Part shown: positions 18,146 to 27,392 of the stretch, one piece after another | Layout of the letters: every line of letters starts with the position of its first letter | Numbering within the stretch: position 1 is the first letter of the stretch | Assembly (NCBI RefSeq): GCF_902859805.1 | Contig: NZ_CADIKC010000001.1 | Location: 310,001 to 374,000, forward strand | Length of the DNA: 64,000 nt | Direction: 5' to 3' | Source: Paraburkholderia sediminicola | Lineage (GTDB): Bacteria; Pseudomonadota; Gammaproteobacteria; Burkholderiales; Burkholderiaceae | Notes under the pieces: generated by a model | The model's database searches: none | Told to the model about the DNA's origin: nothing | Seen by the model: the letters and a program-made list of their open reading frames with translations, nothing else | Program-made: the position numbers and the translations under genes

Positions 18146-19234
18146 TTACTGTTGGTCGTCTGTCGGTACAAAGGCCAAGCCGTGCGGACTGGCCAGATTG
18201 GTGACCAGAGGAAGGAGTGCTCCGCTACGCAAATCAAGTTGGCCGACATAAGCCGGCACCGCCGGCGTACCGCTCGTAGCGGCCACGCCCGTTGATGCGG
18301 AGAACGCGGCGTCGCGCTGCCAGACATTGGCACTAATCTTGTACACCATGTTCGCCTTCGTATCGGACACGAGCAGGTAGCCGCGTCGCGCAGTGGCGAA
18401 TACCGTGTCGTCAACCTGCACGTTACCGAGCAGCGGCAGATATTGCACTCGCGGCTCATCGCCCGACGAGCGCAACAGTACAAGCTGACCATCTCCCTGA
18501 TCATCGAGCAGCACATCACCCGACGGTGTCAGCGTCATCGAATCCGGATCGGTCAGGTTGAGGGTTGCCACCGTGCCAAACGGAATGTTGCTGGCATCCA
18601 ATGTGCCGCGCACTACCGGAGTGACGTCGATTGTGTAGGTGTTTGCATCAAGGTGCACAACGCGAACAATCGCGGGCCCCGTATTCTTGCCGCTCGCATT
18701 AAGAGTGGGATTGGACGCACTGAAATAGGTCTGGCCGTCCTTGAATACGATGTCATCGTAACCTCCGCCGTGCAGTGTCTTGCCGAATGAATACGGTTTG
18801 GATGCCTGGCCGGTGACGGGATTTATTATGACCAGGTTTGGATTCGCATCTTCATTCTGCATCGCCCAGATCTCGCGCGTGTACGGATTGACCTTCAGGC
18901 CATCGTTGTGTCCCGCGACCTGATAAGTCTTCACAACACTGCCGTCTGACGCGTATTCAACTATCGCGCTCATCGCGCCATTCGAGCCATCCGGGGCACC
19001 GTTGTTTGCATAGCCGACCCAAACGTGACCATCAAGCACGGCCAGTGAGTCCGGTGCGCTGAGCAACCCGCCGGAACCCGCCGCGAATACCGTCAGGCTA
19101 AAGCCCGGAGTGACTATCGGCTTCGCCGAGGTTTGTGCGTCGGCGCCGCCGGCCGCGAAACAGAGTGCGGCGAACGCCAGCGCGGCGCGACTGGAAATGC
19201 GGCTTACTGCACAAGCTGATCGAGTGCTGGGCAT
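18146..19234 (-). CDS. secreted beta-propeller-like protein
   Basis: 362 residues with a signal peptide (ALAFAALCFAAGGADAQ, cleavage near residue 34). The mature part shows recurring strand units with G-rich turns (APDSLAVLDGHVWVGYAN, GHNDGLKVNPYTREIWAM, DPDSMTLTPSGDVLLDD, SPHGLAFVP), the look of an NHL/SMP-30-type propeller, so a periplasmic or extracellular binding or lactonase-like role is possible. No catalytic residue can be assigned. Two PmrA-type boxes lie 136 and 220 nt upstream of its start. Confidence 0.72.
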   Translation of the reverse strand: MPSTRSACAVSRISSRAALAFAALCFAAGGADAQTSAKPIVTPGFSLTVFAAGSGGLLSAPDSLAVLDGHVWVGYANNGAPDGSNGAMSAIVEYASDGSVVKTYQVAGHNDGLKVNPYTREIWAMQNEDANPNLVIINPVTGQASKPYSFGKTLHGGGYDDIVFKDGQTYFSASNPTLNASGKNTGPAIVRVVHLDANTYTIDVTPVVRGTLDASNIPFGTVATLNLTDPDSMTLTPSGDVLLDDQGDGQLVLLRSSGDEPRVQYLPLLGNVQVDDTVFATARRGYLLVSDTKANMVYKISANVWQRDAAFSASTGVAATSGTPAVPAYVGQLDLRSGALLPLVTNLASPHGLAFVPTDDQQ

Positions 19235-19369
19235 GTTCTTCTCCTGAAACAGGGATGCGGGGTGGAAGACAGCGTCACCGTCATTTGCGAGGCAGACGGT
19301 AAGGGAACGTAATAGATAGAAACATGCGCGCGTGACTGAACGGTGACGGCTCTCAATGCGATGAGAAAC

Positions 19370-19386
19370 CTTAAGCCAGTCTTATG
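19370..19386. promoter_or_regulatory. PmrA/BasR-like box 1
   Basis: CTTAAG-CCAGT-CTTATG: one hexamer is perfect and one has a single mismatch to the YTTAAK-N5-YTTAAK box bound by PmrA/BasR-QseB type response regulators. It lies 136 nt upstream of the secreted propeller-like gene. Confidence 0.4.
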
Positions 19387-19453
19387 AAAGAGACGCTTCT
19401 ACGCGCAAGCGGGTCTATTCTCTCAACGTTCTCTTCTGGTTTTTTTAACTCTC

Positions 19454-19470
19454 CTTAAGAGATCCTTAAG
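19454..19470. promoter_or_regulatory. PmrA/BasR-like box 2
   Basis: CTTAAG-AGATC-CTTAAG: two perfect hexamers with the exact 5-nt spacer of the PmrA-box consensus, in an A/T-rich context 220 nt upstream of the propeller-like gene. Confidence 0.5.
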
Positions 19471-19766
19471 ATCACGGAGAATAAAAAAATAGGCTGCCTC
19501 AGCACTCTGGATCGAGGTCGATAGACAGAACCCAGTACACACTTTTTTCTCTATCGGAAGACTGGGATGTCTATTCAGGAAATCGGTCGGTCTCGCATCG
19601 CTGCTCGTCCTGCTCGACGACGGCACGCCTACGCTGCCTTACGAAAGCAGCATTTTTTTGCTCAGCGCCATGATCAAGCTGGCGCTGCGCCGGCGTGAGC
19701 TGCGAGCGTTCGACGCAGCGAGGCTCGCACATGACAGATCAGCAATAGCCGACATCTGTGCACCAA

Positions 19767-20903
19767 TCAGAACGAATGGCGAATGCCGGCCATCACGCCG
19801 AGTTGCCCGATGCCCGGCGCCGGCGTCGTGCCTCCGCCGCCCTGGCTCACCGTATAAGCGGCATGCGGGCTATTGAACAGATACGCACTCTGCAGATAAA
19901 CCGCTGAACGCTTCGACAACAGATACGTGGTGCGTAGTGCGGCGATTGTGCCGCGGGTATCGTCGGCGCGATTGATGATGCGGTACACGCCGCCGTCGAG
20001 AATGAAGGCAGGCGTCACGTTATACGCTGCCGTGACGTAATACAGATTCGAGCGCACATCCGGCAACGCCGGAGACACCGTCTCGACGTGACGGCCAAGC
20101 CAACCCGCCCCGAGTTTTACCGGGCCGATGTGTCCGTAGCCGTTCAACTGCATTCGCACGTCCTTGTCGCCGGATTGCGTCAGCGCAAAAGGCGCCGTGC
20201 CGTCATACAGATTCGCTGCGGCGCCCGGGCCGCCGCGTTGTTCGTCGTAGGCGCCCGCCACGCCGTAGCCGTTCATGTCATAACGCAGCATCGTCGACCA
20301 TTCGCGGCAACTCTGCGAACTGCCAGGAATCGACCCCAAGCACGTGCCCTGCCCCGGTGAATTGCCAGTCCCCGCTGAATCGCGGCCGAACGAATAAGTC
20401 GCGCCGAACGTGAAGCCCGAGAACGTGCCTTTGTACGCAATCGTGTTGTCGCTGCGCGCGCTCGGCATGTACTGATCGAACGAGCCCGTACCGCCATAAA
20501 TGTCAGGACCCAGCAGATCGGAATCGAGTATCGCCCAATACGTCATCGTGTACTGACGGCCGAAAGTGAACGTACCGTAGGGACTCTCGAGACCCACATA
20601 GGCCTGCCGCCCAAACATACGGCCACCCTGATTGAGCGTGCCGGCTTTGGTGTTAAAACCGCTTTCCAGTACGAAGACCGCGGACAACCCGCCGCCCAAT
20701 CCCTCCGTGCCGCGAATCCCCCAGCGCGATGGAAATTCACCCGTGATGCCCGGCATGCGCACGACGCTATCCCCCGCCGCGTTCGAATGCGTAACCAGTT
20801 CGATGCCGGTATCGATGATCCCGTACAACGTCACGCTGCTCTGTGCGAACGACGAAGCGCTGATACCGAGCAACATACTGCCCAAAGCGAGTTTGTATTT
20901 CAT
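19767..20903 (-). CDS. outer-membrane porin (OmpC-like, beta-proteobacterial)
   Basis: 378 residues from ATG 20903, preceded by GGAGACA. The signal peptide ends at ASSFAQ, then comes SSVTLYGIIDTGIE, the standard first strand of Burkholderia trimeric porins. Further hallmarks are GRQAYVGLESPYGTFTFGRQ, the L3 constriction loop, and the C-terminal beta-signal GVMAGIRHSF. It passes small hydrophilic solutes. Its position next to the benzoylformate genes suggests, but does not prove, a shared uptake role. Confidence 0.92.
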   Translation of the reverse strand: MKYKLALGSMLLGISASSFAQSSVTLYGIIDTGIELVTHSNAAGDSVVRMPGITGEFPSRWGIRGTEGLGGGLSAVFVLESGFNTKAGTLNQGGRMFGRQAYVGLESPYGTFTFGRQYTMTYWAILDSDLLGPDIYGGTGSFDQYMPSARSDNTIAYKGTFSGFTFGATYSFGRDSAGTGNSPGQGTCLGSIPGSSQSCREWSTMLRYDMNGYGVAGAYDEQRGGPGAAANLYDGTAPFALTQSGDKDVRMQLNGYGHIGPVKLGAGWLGRHVETVSPALPDVRSNLYYVTAAYNVTPAFILDGGVYRIINRADDTRGTIAALRTTYLLSKRSAVYLQSAYLFNSPHAAYTVSQGGGGTTPAPGIGQLGVMAGIRHSF

Positions 20904-21113
20904 TGTCTCCGAGTCTCCTGAACTAGTGCTTTGTGTAAGCGCACACCAATCCGTATGCGGCACGCACGCAGCGTTTTTATGTAGCGATACTAATGACAGA
21001 CGTGACGATACCGACCGCTGTGCAAGCCGCCCGATACGCTAAAGATTGACTGCTTCAGATAGCGGCGATCCGCGTGTCACACCGGATCGCCGCGATTCAG
21101 GACATTGCGTCCC

Positions 21114-22532
21114 TCAACCGCCCGGTTTCGGAATATGGCGTTTGACCACCATCAGCGCGACCATCACGATCACCATCGCGATTCCGAGCATCCACAGGTA
21201 TGACGATGCACCGCCGGCCGTAATCACCACCGCCCCGGCGAACGCGCTGGCAATCGCGCCGAGCCGGCCGAACGCGAGCGCCGATGCGGTACCGGTTGCA
21301 CGCACACGAGTCGGATAGACATAAGCGCACAACGCAAACATCGTCGACTGGACCGCGTTGACAAACAGGCCGTGCACGCCAAGACCGAAAATCAGCAAGC
21401 CCGTGTGGTCGGAGATGTTCACACCGAGCAGCAGCAACGCACTCGCCGCGCCACCCGCACTGCAGAGAATCAACGGCCAGCGCGAACCGGTACGGGCGAT
21501 CACCACCGCGCACAACAACGCGCCCACCACGCCGCCGAGGTTGTACGCTGTGAGCCCCGCCCCCGCCACCGATACTGACAAACCCTGCGTGCTCAACATG
21601 GTCGGCAGCCAGCTGAAGGCGCTATAAACGGCCAGCAGGCATAGGCAGAACGCGCACCAGATCGCCGCCGTGTCGAGCGCCAAGCCCTCTCGGAACAACG
21701 CGGTAAAGCCCGTGTGTTTTTCAACAGCCTGTTCGCGCGAATCGGTAAACACGCAGCCGCCGGCCACCGGACGCGACATCCGGCCAAGCAGGCGGTTGAG
21801 TTCCGGCCAGCGCTGCGGGTGCCGGGCGAGAAAGCGCGGCGACTCGGGCAATGTGAAGAGCAGCAATGCGCCGAGCGCGAGAGGCAGCACGCCGCCGATC
21901 ATGAACAAGCCGCGCCATCCGTACGTCGGCAGAATTTCATGCGCGAACAATCCCGCTACCATGCCGCCGAGCGGCACGCAGACGATCGTCGCGGTGACCG
22001 CCAAGGTGCGGCGGCGAGCCGGCGTGAATTCAGCTGTCATGGTCGTCGAACTCGGCAACGCGCCGCCAATGCCGAGGCCGGCGATAAAGCGCAGCACGGC
22101 GATCGTCACGATGTCGGGCGCGAAGCTGATGCAGCAGGTGGCGGCGCCGAACACCAGCACGCTGCCGATCACCGCCCAGCGGCGGCCGAAGCGATCGGCC
22201 AGCAGCCCGGCACACGCACTGCCGATGCCCATGCCGATCAAACCGGCCGCGACCACCGGCGCAAAAGCCGCGCGCGTGACGCCCCACTCCTTGATCAGCA
22301 CGGGAATCGCGAAGCCGATCAACTGGCTGTCGAAGCCGTCCAGAACTATCGACAAAGCCGCGAGAAACACCACGATCTTCTGCATCGCGGTGTAAGGGCC
22401 TTCGTCGAGCGTGCGGCCGATATCGACGGCATGGCGCCCCTCCTCGACTCCCGCCTGATGGCCTGCGAGTGGCGCATTGGCCCGGCCGGTTTCCGCACTG
22501 GCCGAGCCGGCCGGCGGTACATAACTGGTCAT
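21114..22532 (-). CDS. MFS transporter, aromatic acid:H+ symporter type
   Basis: 472 residues, 12 predicted helices. The first helix carries FLAALSIVLDGFDSQLIGFAIP, the DGFD motif typical of the PcaK/BenK aromatic acid symporter family, and the MFS motif A is GLLADRFGRRW. The long central loop is present. ATG 22532 with AGGAGAC about 9 nt upstream was chosen over a start 54 nt further. It likely imports an aromatic acid such as benzoylformate or mandelate for the two enzymes encoded upstream. Confidence 0.88.
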   Translation of the reverse strand: MTSYVPPAGSASAETGRANAPLAGHQAGVEEGRHAVDIGRTLDEGPYTAMQKIVVFLAALSIVLDGFDSQLIGFAIPVLIKEWGVTRAAFAPVVAAGLIGMGIGSACAGLLADRFGRRWAVIGSVLVFGAATCCISFAPDIVTIAVLRFIAGLGIGGALPSSTTMTAEFTPARRRTLAVTATIVCVPLGGMVAGLFAHEILPTYGWRGLFMIGGVLPLALGALLLFTLPESPRFLARHPQRWPELNRLLGRMSRPVAGGCVFTDSREQAVEKHTGFTALFREGLALDTAAIWCAFCLCLLAVYSAFSWLPTMLSTQGLSVSVAGAGLTAYNLGGVVGALLCAVVIARTGSRWPLILCSAGGAASALLLLGVNISDHTGLLIFGLGVHGLFVNAVQSTMFALCAYVYPTRVRATGTASALAFGRLGAIASAFAGAVVITAGGASSYLWMLGIAMVIVMVALMVVKRHIPKPGG

Positions 22533-22740
22533 GAAGCTGTCTCCTGGTTTGGGCGCGCGGTCTGAGCGCCGCGCTTTCGAGGTCACGTTTTTTAGTCAGT
22601 ATGTGAGCGGACTAACCGCTTTCGACATTGCCGTTTCGCGCAAAAGCCATGACATGTATGCATGGCTTTCACGACACCGCGTATCGCTGCGAAGAAATTG
22701 CACGCAACGATACGCAGCGAATACAACGGCACGCCGCCCT

Positions 22741-24192
22741 TCAGAACGGGTAATGACGCGGCGTGGTCTGCACCGTAATCCAGCGCAAATCCGTAAACTC
22801 AGCGATCCCCGCCTGCCCGCCGAAACGTCCAAACCCGCTACCCTTCACGCCGCCGAACGGCATTTGTGCTTCGTCGTGAACGGTCGGCCCGTTGACATGA
22901 CAGATGCCCGATTCGATGCGCCGCGCGATGTTCATCGCGCGCGCGATATCGCGGCTGAACACCGCTGACGAAAGCCCATACTCATTGTCGTTGGCACAGG
23001 CCACGGCCTCGTCTTCGCCGTTGACGCGCACAATGCCCTTCACGGGCCCGAACGATTCGTCGCCATAGATGCGCATGGCGGGCGTGACGTGGTCGAGCAG
23101 CGTGGCGGGCATCAAGGTGCTCTCCGCCTTACCGCCGCAAACGAGCGTGGCGCCTTTGGCCAGCGCGTCGTCGATCAGCGCATTGCAGCGTTCCACCGTG
23201 CTCATGTCGACGACCGATCCCAACACGACCGGCCCTTTGCGTGGGTCGCCGAGCGGCAGGCCGCGCGCTTTCCGCGCGAGCTTCGCAACGAACTGATCAG
23301 CAATCCTTTCGTCGGCGATGATCCGTTCCGTCGACATGCAGATCTGCCCCGAGTTGGCGAATGCGCCGAATGCGGCTGCGTTGACGGCGGCATCGAGATC
23401 CGCGTCGTCGAGCACGATCAACGGTGCCTTTCCGCCGAGTTCCAGCACCGACGGCTTCAGGTAGCGCGCACATGTGGCCGCGATAATCTTGCCCACGTGC
23501 GTCGAGCCGGTGAAATTGACACGCCGGACTTTCGGATGCGCGATCAACGCCTCGACGACCGCGCCTGCATCGGCCGGCGCATTGGTGACGAAGTTCACCA
23601 CGCCCTTCGGTAGGCCGGCTTCCTGCAGCACTTCGATAATCAGTCCATGTGTGCCGGGGCAGATTTCCGAACCCTTCAGCACGACTGTATTGCCGCATGC
23701 GAGCGGCAATGCAATCGCACGCACGGCGAGGATCACCGGTGCGTTCCACGGCGCGATGCCGAGCACGACACCGGCCGGCTGACGCACGCCCATCGCGAGG
23801 CTGCCGGGCACGTCGGACGGGATCAACTCACCGCCGATCTGCGTAGTGAGCGCCGCCGCTTCCATCAATCCGCCGGCGGCGAGATGCACATTGAAGCCGG
23901 CCCACATTGCTGATGCGCCCGTCTCTGCTGCCATCACCGCAGCAAACGCCTCGCTGCGCGCTTCCAGTGCATGCGCGGCCTTCATCAGCAGCGCGCGGCG
24001 CTCGCTCGGCCCTAGCGCGGACCATGCCGGAAATGCGGCCGCCGCGGCATCGGCAGCGGCTACTGCGTCGGCAACCGTCGCCGCAGGAGCACGCGTCGCG
24101 ACTTCGCCGTCGAGCGGATTGCGGCGCTCGAACGTGGCGCCATTGCTCGCCTGCACGGCTGCGCCGTTGATCAGCATCGAAATACTCTGCAT
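22741..24192 (-). CDS. aromatic aldehyde (benzaldehyde/vanillin-type) dehydrogenase
   Basis: 483 residues of the aldehyde dehydrogenase family with APWNAPVILAVRAIALPLACG, FTGSTHVGKIIA, catalytic Glu in LELGGKAPLIVLDD, and Cys in NSGQICMSTERI. The NSGQICMSTER context and the PTVHDEAQMPFGGVKGSGFGRFGG C terminus are typical of vanillin/salicylaldehyde/benzaldehyde dehydrogenases. Next to benzoylformate decarboxylase it should oxidise benzaldehyde to benzoate. It follows mdlC by 54 nt, in the same operon. Confidence 0.87.
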   Translation of the reverse strand: MQSISMLINGAAVQASNGATFERRNPLDGEVATRAPAATVADAVAAADAAAAAFPAWSALGPSERRALLMKAAHALEARSEAFAAVMAAETGASAMWAGFNVHLAAGGLMEAAALTTQIGGELIPSDVPGSLAMGVRQPAGVVLGIAPWNAPVILAVRAIALPLACGNTVVLKGSEICPGTHGLIIEVLQEAGLPKGVVNFVTNAPADAGAVVEALIAHPKVRRVNFTGSTHVGKIIAATCARYLKPSVLELGGKAPLIVLDDADLDAAVNAAAFGAFANSGQICMSTERIIADERIADQFVAKLARKARGLPLGDPRKGPVVLGSVVDMSTVERCNALIDDALAKGATLVCGGKAESTLMPATLLDHVTPAMRIYGDESFGPVKGIVRVNGEDEAVACANDNEYGLSSAVFSRDIARAMNIARRIESGICHVNGPTVHDEAQMPFGGVKGSGFGRFGGQAGIAEFTDLRWITVQTTPRHYPF

Positions 24193-24246
24193 CGTGTTGT
24201 CTCCTGCGGAAAGTTTTATGAATGCGGGCGCGACGCTCGCTTAATG

Positions 24247-25866
24247 TCAAGCCACGACGACTTCGACCAGCATCGGTCCAGATGACGCCAACGCGTCGCG
24301 CAGCACGTCATGCAGGCGTTCGGCGTCGGTCACGCGTGTGCCCTGGCAACCCATGCCTGCAGCAAGCGCCACGAAATCGAGTCCGGGCAGATCGGTGCCT
24401 TGCACCGGATCGCTCGGACCAAAACCGAATTCCGGGGCAAAGTCCTGCAACGCGGCATAGCGGGAATTGTTCAGGATCACGAATGTGATCGGCAGTTTCA
24501 TCTGCACGGCGCTATAGATAGCCTGGATCGAATACATGCTGGAGCCGTCGCCGATCAGGCCGATCACGCGCGTGCCGGGCTTTGCTAGTGCCACGCCGAC
24601 AGCAGCCGGCATGCCATAACCTAGGCCGCCGCTATCCATCGTGTAGAAGGTGCCGCTGCGCGTGAACGGCAGATAGTTCTGCATCACCGGGCGCGAGCTC
24701 GGCGCTTCCTCGACCACGATGTCGTCCGCATGGCGCACCTCGGCAAGGGTCTGCAATGCGAACGCCACCGACATCAACTCAGACGGTTCGGCGCGCGGCG
24801 ATACGGTGCGTAGTGCGGGCAACGGGCGCGTCTTCGGCGCGGGCCGCGTCAGCAGATCGGCCACACCGAGGCGAATATTGCCGACCACCGCGGTGCCGGC
24901 CGGCGCCCACGCCGCAATCGCCGGATCGTCGATCAACTGACACAGCGTTGCGCCGGCAGGCAGATGCGGGCCGTGACCTTCGACGTGATACGTGAAGGCG
25001 GGTGCGCCGATCACGAAGATCAAATCATGGCCGCCAAGAAGCTCGACAATCTTCTCGCGCATGGCCGGCAAGAAACCGGCGAACAGGCGGTGGTCTTCAG
25101 GGAACGCACAGCGGCCTGTCATCGGCGCGACGAACACGCGGGCGTGGTGGCGTTCGGCAAGGCGCACGACTTCGTCCCAGCCGCCGGCGCGATCGACTGC
25201 GCCGCCCACCACGAAAGCCGGCCGTTCACAGGCATCGAGTGCCGCGCCGATCTGCTCCAGCACGAACGGCTCCGGTCGCGTCTCGGTACTGACCACGCGT
25301 GCGGGCACCGGCTCCGCGGCGCGGTCCCAGTCGTCGACGGGAATCGACACCAGCACCGGCCCGCGCGGCTCCTGCATCGCCATGTGATAGGCGCGCGCGA
25401 TCGCCAACGGCACGTCTTCGGCGCGTGCCGGTTCGATGCTCCATTTGACGTACGGCTTCGGCAATTCGGTGGCTTGCGTCGACGCGAGAAACGGGTCGAA
25501 CGGCAGAATCGAGCGGGCTTGCTGCCCAGCAGTAATCACGATCGGCGTGCGATTGCGGAACGCGGTGAAGATGTTGCCCATCGCATTGCCCACGCCGGCC
25601 GCCGAGTGCAGATTGACGAACGAAGCGTTGCGGGTGGCCTGCGCGTAGCCGTCGGCCATGCCGACCACGACGGCTTCCTGCAAACCCAGCACGTAACGGA
25701 AATCTTGCGGGAAATCGCGGAACAACGGCAATTCCGTCGACCCCGGATTGGCGAACACCGAAGTCATGCCGAGACGCCGCATGAGATCGATGACGGCGTG
25801 GCGCACGGTGAAGGGTTCGTGTTGCGAAGATCCCGATGCATCTGAACGGGGCGCGTTGCTGGTCAT
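24247..25866 (-). CDS. mdlC: benzoylformate decarboxylase
   Basis: 539 residues, thiamine-diphosphate dependent. Key residues of the family are visible: Ser43 in NPGSTE, Glu64 in LQEAVVVG, His87 in NLHSAAGVGNAMGN, an active-site His in APAFTYHVEG near residue 290, and the ThDP motif GDGSSMYSIQ...ILNNSRY. It decarboxylates benzoylformate to benzaldehyde. The first 15 residues are extra relative to the Pseudomonas enzyme. It is the first gene of the operon, divergent from its likely LysR regulator. Confidence 0.88.
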   Translation of the reverse strand: MTSNAPRSDASGSSQHEPFTVRHAVIDLMRRLGMTSVFANPGSTELPLFRDFPQDFRYVLGLQEAVVVGMADGYAQATRNASFVNLHSAAGVGNAMGNIFTAFRNRTPIVITAGQQARSILPFDPFLASTQATELPKPYVKWSIEPARAEDVPLAIARAYHMAMQEPRGPVLVSIPVDDWDRAAEPVPARVVSTETRPEPFVLEQIGAALDACERPAFVVGGAVDRAGGWDEVVRLAERHHARVFVAPMTGRCAFPEDHRLFAGFLPAMREKIVELLGGHDLIFVIGAPAFTYHVEGHGPHLPAGATLCQLIDDPAIAAWAPAGTAVVGNIRLGVADLLTRPAPKTRPLPALRTVSPRAEPSELMSVAFALQTLAEVRHADDIVVEEAPSSRPVMQNYLPFTRSGTFYTMDSGGLGYGMPAAVGVALAKPGTRVIGLIGDGSSMYSIQAIYSAVQMKLPITFVILNNSRYAALQDFAPEFGFGPSDPVQGTDLPGLDFVALAAGMGCQGTRVTDAERLHDVLRDALASSGPMLVEVVVA

Positions 25867-25935
25867 CCATGTCTCCTAGTGATGAGCGCCGTTTCTTGAA
25901 GGCTCATTATCGGAAGCTCGAGGTTGATTGAAAAT

Positions 25936-25956
25936 TGCCTTTTTTGAGAAAAGGCA
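25936..25956. promoter_or_regulatory. candidate LysR operator between mdlC and the regulator
   Basis: TGCCTTTT (25936-25943) and AAAAGGCA (25949-25956) form a perfect 8-bp inverted repeat with a 5-nt spacer, 13 nt upstream of the LysR start. Position and symmetry fit an autoregulatory LysR binding site. Confidence 0.5.
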
Positions 25957-25968
25957 TTACTTTTGCGC

Positions 25969-26877
25969 ATGACTTTCAATCTTCAGCAATTGCACGCGTT
26001 TGCAACCATCGTCGCGAGCGGCAGCCTGGGCCGTGCCGCGGAGGTGCTACACGTTACGCAGCCCGCGCTGAGCCGCACCATCAAGCGGCTCGAGGATCAG
26101 GTTGGCGCACCGCTGTTCGAACGGCACTCGAAGGGTATGCAGCTTACTGCGATCGGCAGCGCGCTGCTGCCGCACGCCACGCTGCTGCAGCGCGAAGCCG
26201 ATCACGCGCGCGAGGAGATCGACGCGATGCGCGGCCTCGCGAAAGGGACGATTCGCGTCGGTGCGGTGGCGAGCATCGCGACGCTCGTGCTGCCGCTCGC
26301 GGTGAGTGGCGTGCTTGCGCGCTGGCCGAATCTGCGTGTCGAGATCATGGAGGGGGTATGGGACCGGCTTGCGGACAGCCTGATGAAACACGAGATCGAT
26401 CTCGCGCTCAGCATGGCGCTGCCCGACACGGATGAGATTACGGCGATCGCCGATTGCAGATGGGAAGACACAAGCTACGTGGTCGCCGCGCTCGATCATC
26501 CGCTGCGAAACAGAACGGATTTATCGCTTGCCGACACACTCGATCAGCAGTGGTGTGTACCGCCGCGTGGGACGGGTCCGTTCGAGCATATGCAGCATGT
26601 GTTTGCCGAGCATGGGCTCGGCATGCCGCAGATTGCGGTCGAGACGCGCTCGATCACGGTGCTGAAAAGCCTGGTGACGCGCGCGGGATTTCTAAGCTGG
26701 ATGGCGACGCCAATGTACGACACCGAAAGCGCGGCCGGCGTGTTCGATACGCTGCCGATTCCGGGTCTGGTCGCGCGCCGTACGTTGACGGCGTTTCGGC
26801 GCCGTCAGGGGATTTTGCCGAGTCCGGCGGTGAAGCTGCTGGAGCAACTCAGGCAGCTGACTGCCGTTCAGGGCTAG
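25969..26877 (+). CDS. LysR-type regulator of the benzoylformate operon
   Basis: 302 residues with the N-terminal HTH (LQQLHAFATIVASGSLGRAAEVLHVTQPALSRTIKRLE) and a substrate-binding domain from about residue 93. The ATG at 25969 is preferred over an in-frame TTG 6 nt upstream. It is divergent from mdlC with about 100 nt between starts. A terminator hairpin follows its stop. The likely inducer is an aromatic 2-oxo acid, by context only. Confidence 0.87.
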   Translation: MTFNLQQLHAFATIVASGSLGRAAEVLHVTQPALSRTIKRLEDQVGAPLFERHSKGMQLTAIGSALLPHATLLQREADHAREEIDAMRGLAKGTIRVGAVASIATLVLPLAVSGVLARWPNLRVEIMEGVWDRLADSLMKHEIDLALSMALPDTDEITAIADCRWEDTSYVVAALDHPLRNRTDLSLADTLDQQWCVPPRGTGPFEHMQHVFAEHGLGMPQIAVETRSITVLKSLVTRAGFLSWMATPMYDTESAAGVFDTLPIPGLVARRTLTAFRRRQGILPSPAVKLLEQLRQLTAVQG

Positions 26878-26928
26878 ATACACGCATGAACCCAAGCGTG
26901 CCGATCGCCCCATTCAACGCCCAATAGC

Positions 26929-26972
26929 ACAGCGGCCCCGCTTTCACATTGAAGTGAAAGCGGGGCCGCTGT
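26929..26972. terminator. bidirectional stem-loop between convergent genes
   Basis: A perfect 19-bp stem (26929-26947 with 26954-26972), loop ATTGAA, sits between the LysR gene and the DUF4148 gene. There is no U-tract, but its length, strength and position fit a shared transcription terminator. Confidence 0.75.
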
Positions 26973-27033
26973 CTATCGCATTCAATCGCAGTCAATCAAG
27001 CGGGCGCGAAACTATTGCTCGCGCCACGACCTA

Positions 27034-27360
27034 TTAATGACCGAAGTTGGCAACCGGAGCCGAATACGAACTTGCAGTCGTTTCCGTATGGCTGCCTGCC
27101 TGCGACGAGCCGTTCGTAGCCGAACCATAACCGCTGGTTTGAGCGGCGCCGTTCTGCGTGGCGACGCGGGCCTCGGCAGCCTGAATGTTCGCCGGGTAGT
27201 CATCCGCATTCGACAAAGCCGGGTTGTAACCCGCTTTTTCCAGTTGCACCAGCTCAGCACGTACTTGAGCACGGGTCACCGGCTGATTCGATTGAGCAAA
27301 AGCAGCGAGCGGTGCAGTAATGAGAGCGGCGATAACAGCGGCTTCGATCAGGGATTTCAT
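27034..27360 (-). CDS. DUF4148 small secreted protein
   Basis: 108 residues with a signal peptide (AAVIAALITAPLAAFAQ) and the DUF4148 core QPVTRAQVRAELVQLEKAGYNPALSNADDYPANIQAAEARV. The tail is Ser/Gly/Thr-rich. The family is specific to Burkholderia and relatives and its role is unknown. GGAGGT lies about 8 nt before the ATG, and a stable hairpin sits in the untranslated leader. Confidence 0.88.
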   Translation of the reverse strand: MKSLIEAAVIAALITAPLAAFAQSNQPVTRAQVRAELVQLEKAGYNPALSNADDYPANIQAAEARVATQNGAAQTSGYGSATNGSSQAGSHTETTASSYSAPVANFGH

Positions 27361-27392
27361 GACGACTACCTCCAGAGATTGTTTTTTCCGGC

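Larger units (their letters stand above)
19235..19766. other. 532-nt intergenic region with PmrA-like boxes and a possible gene remnant
   Basis: It contains two CTTAAG-N5-CTTAAG type boxes, a low-GC stretch at 19430-19560, and an open forward frame (about 19561-19760) whose translation (VGLASLLVLLDDGTPTLPYE, then LLSAMIKLALRRRELRAFDA) looks protein-like but has no start, ribosome site or recognisable family. It may be a decayed gene fragment. Confidence 0.5.

Noticed and set aside
21714..22565. 283-residue forward frame
   Set aside because: Antisense of the MFS transporter gene; no hydrophobic or domain pattern.
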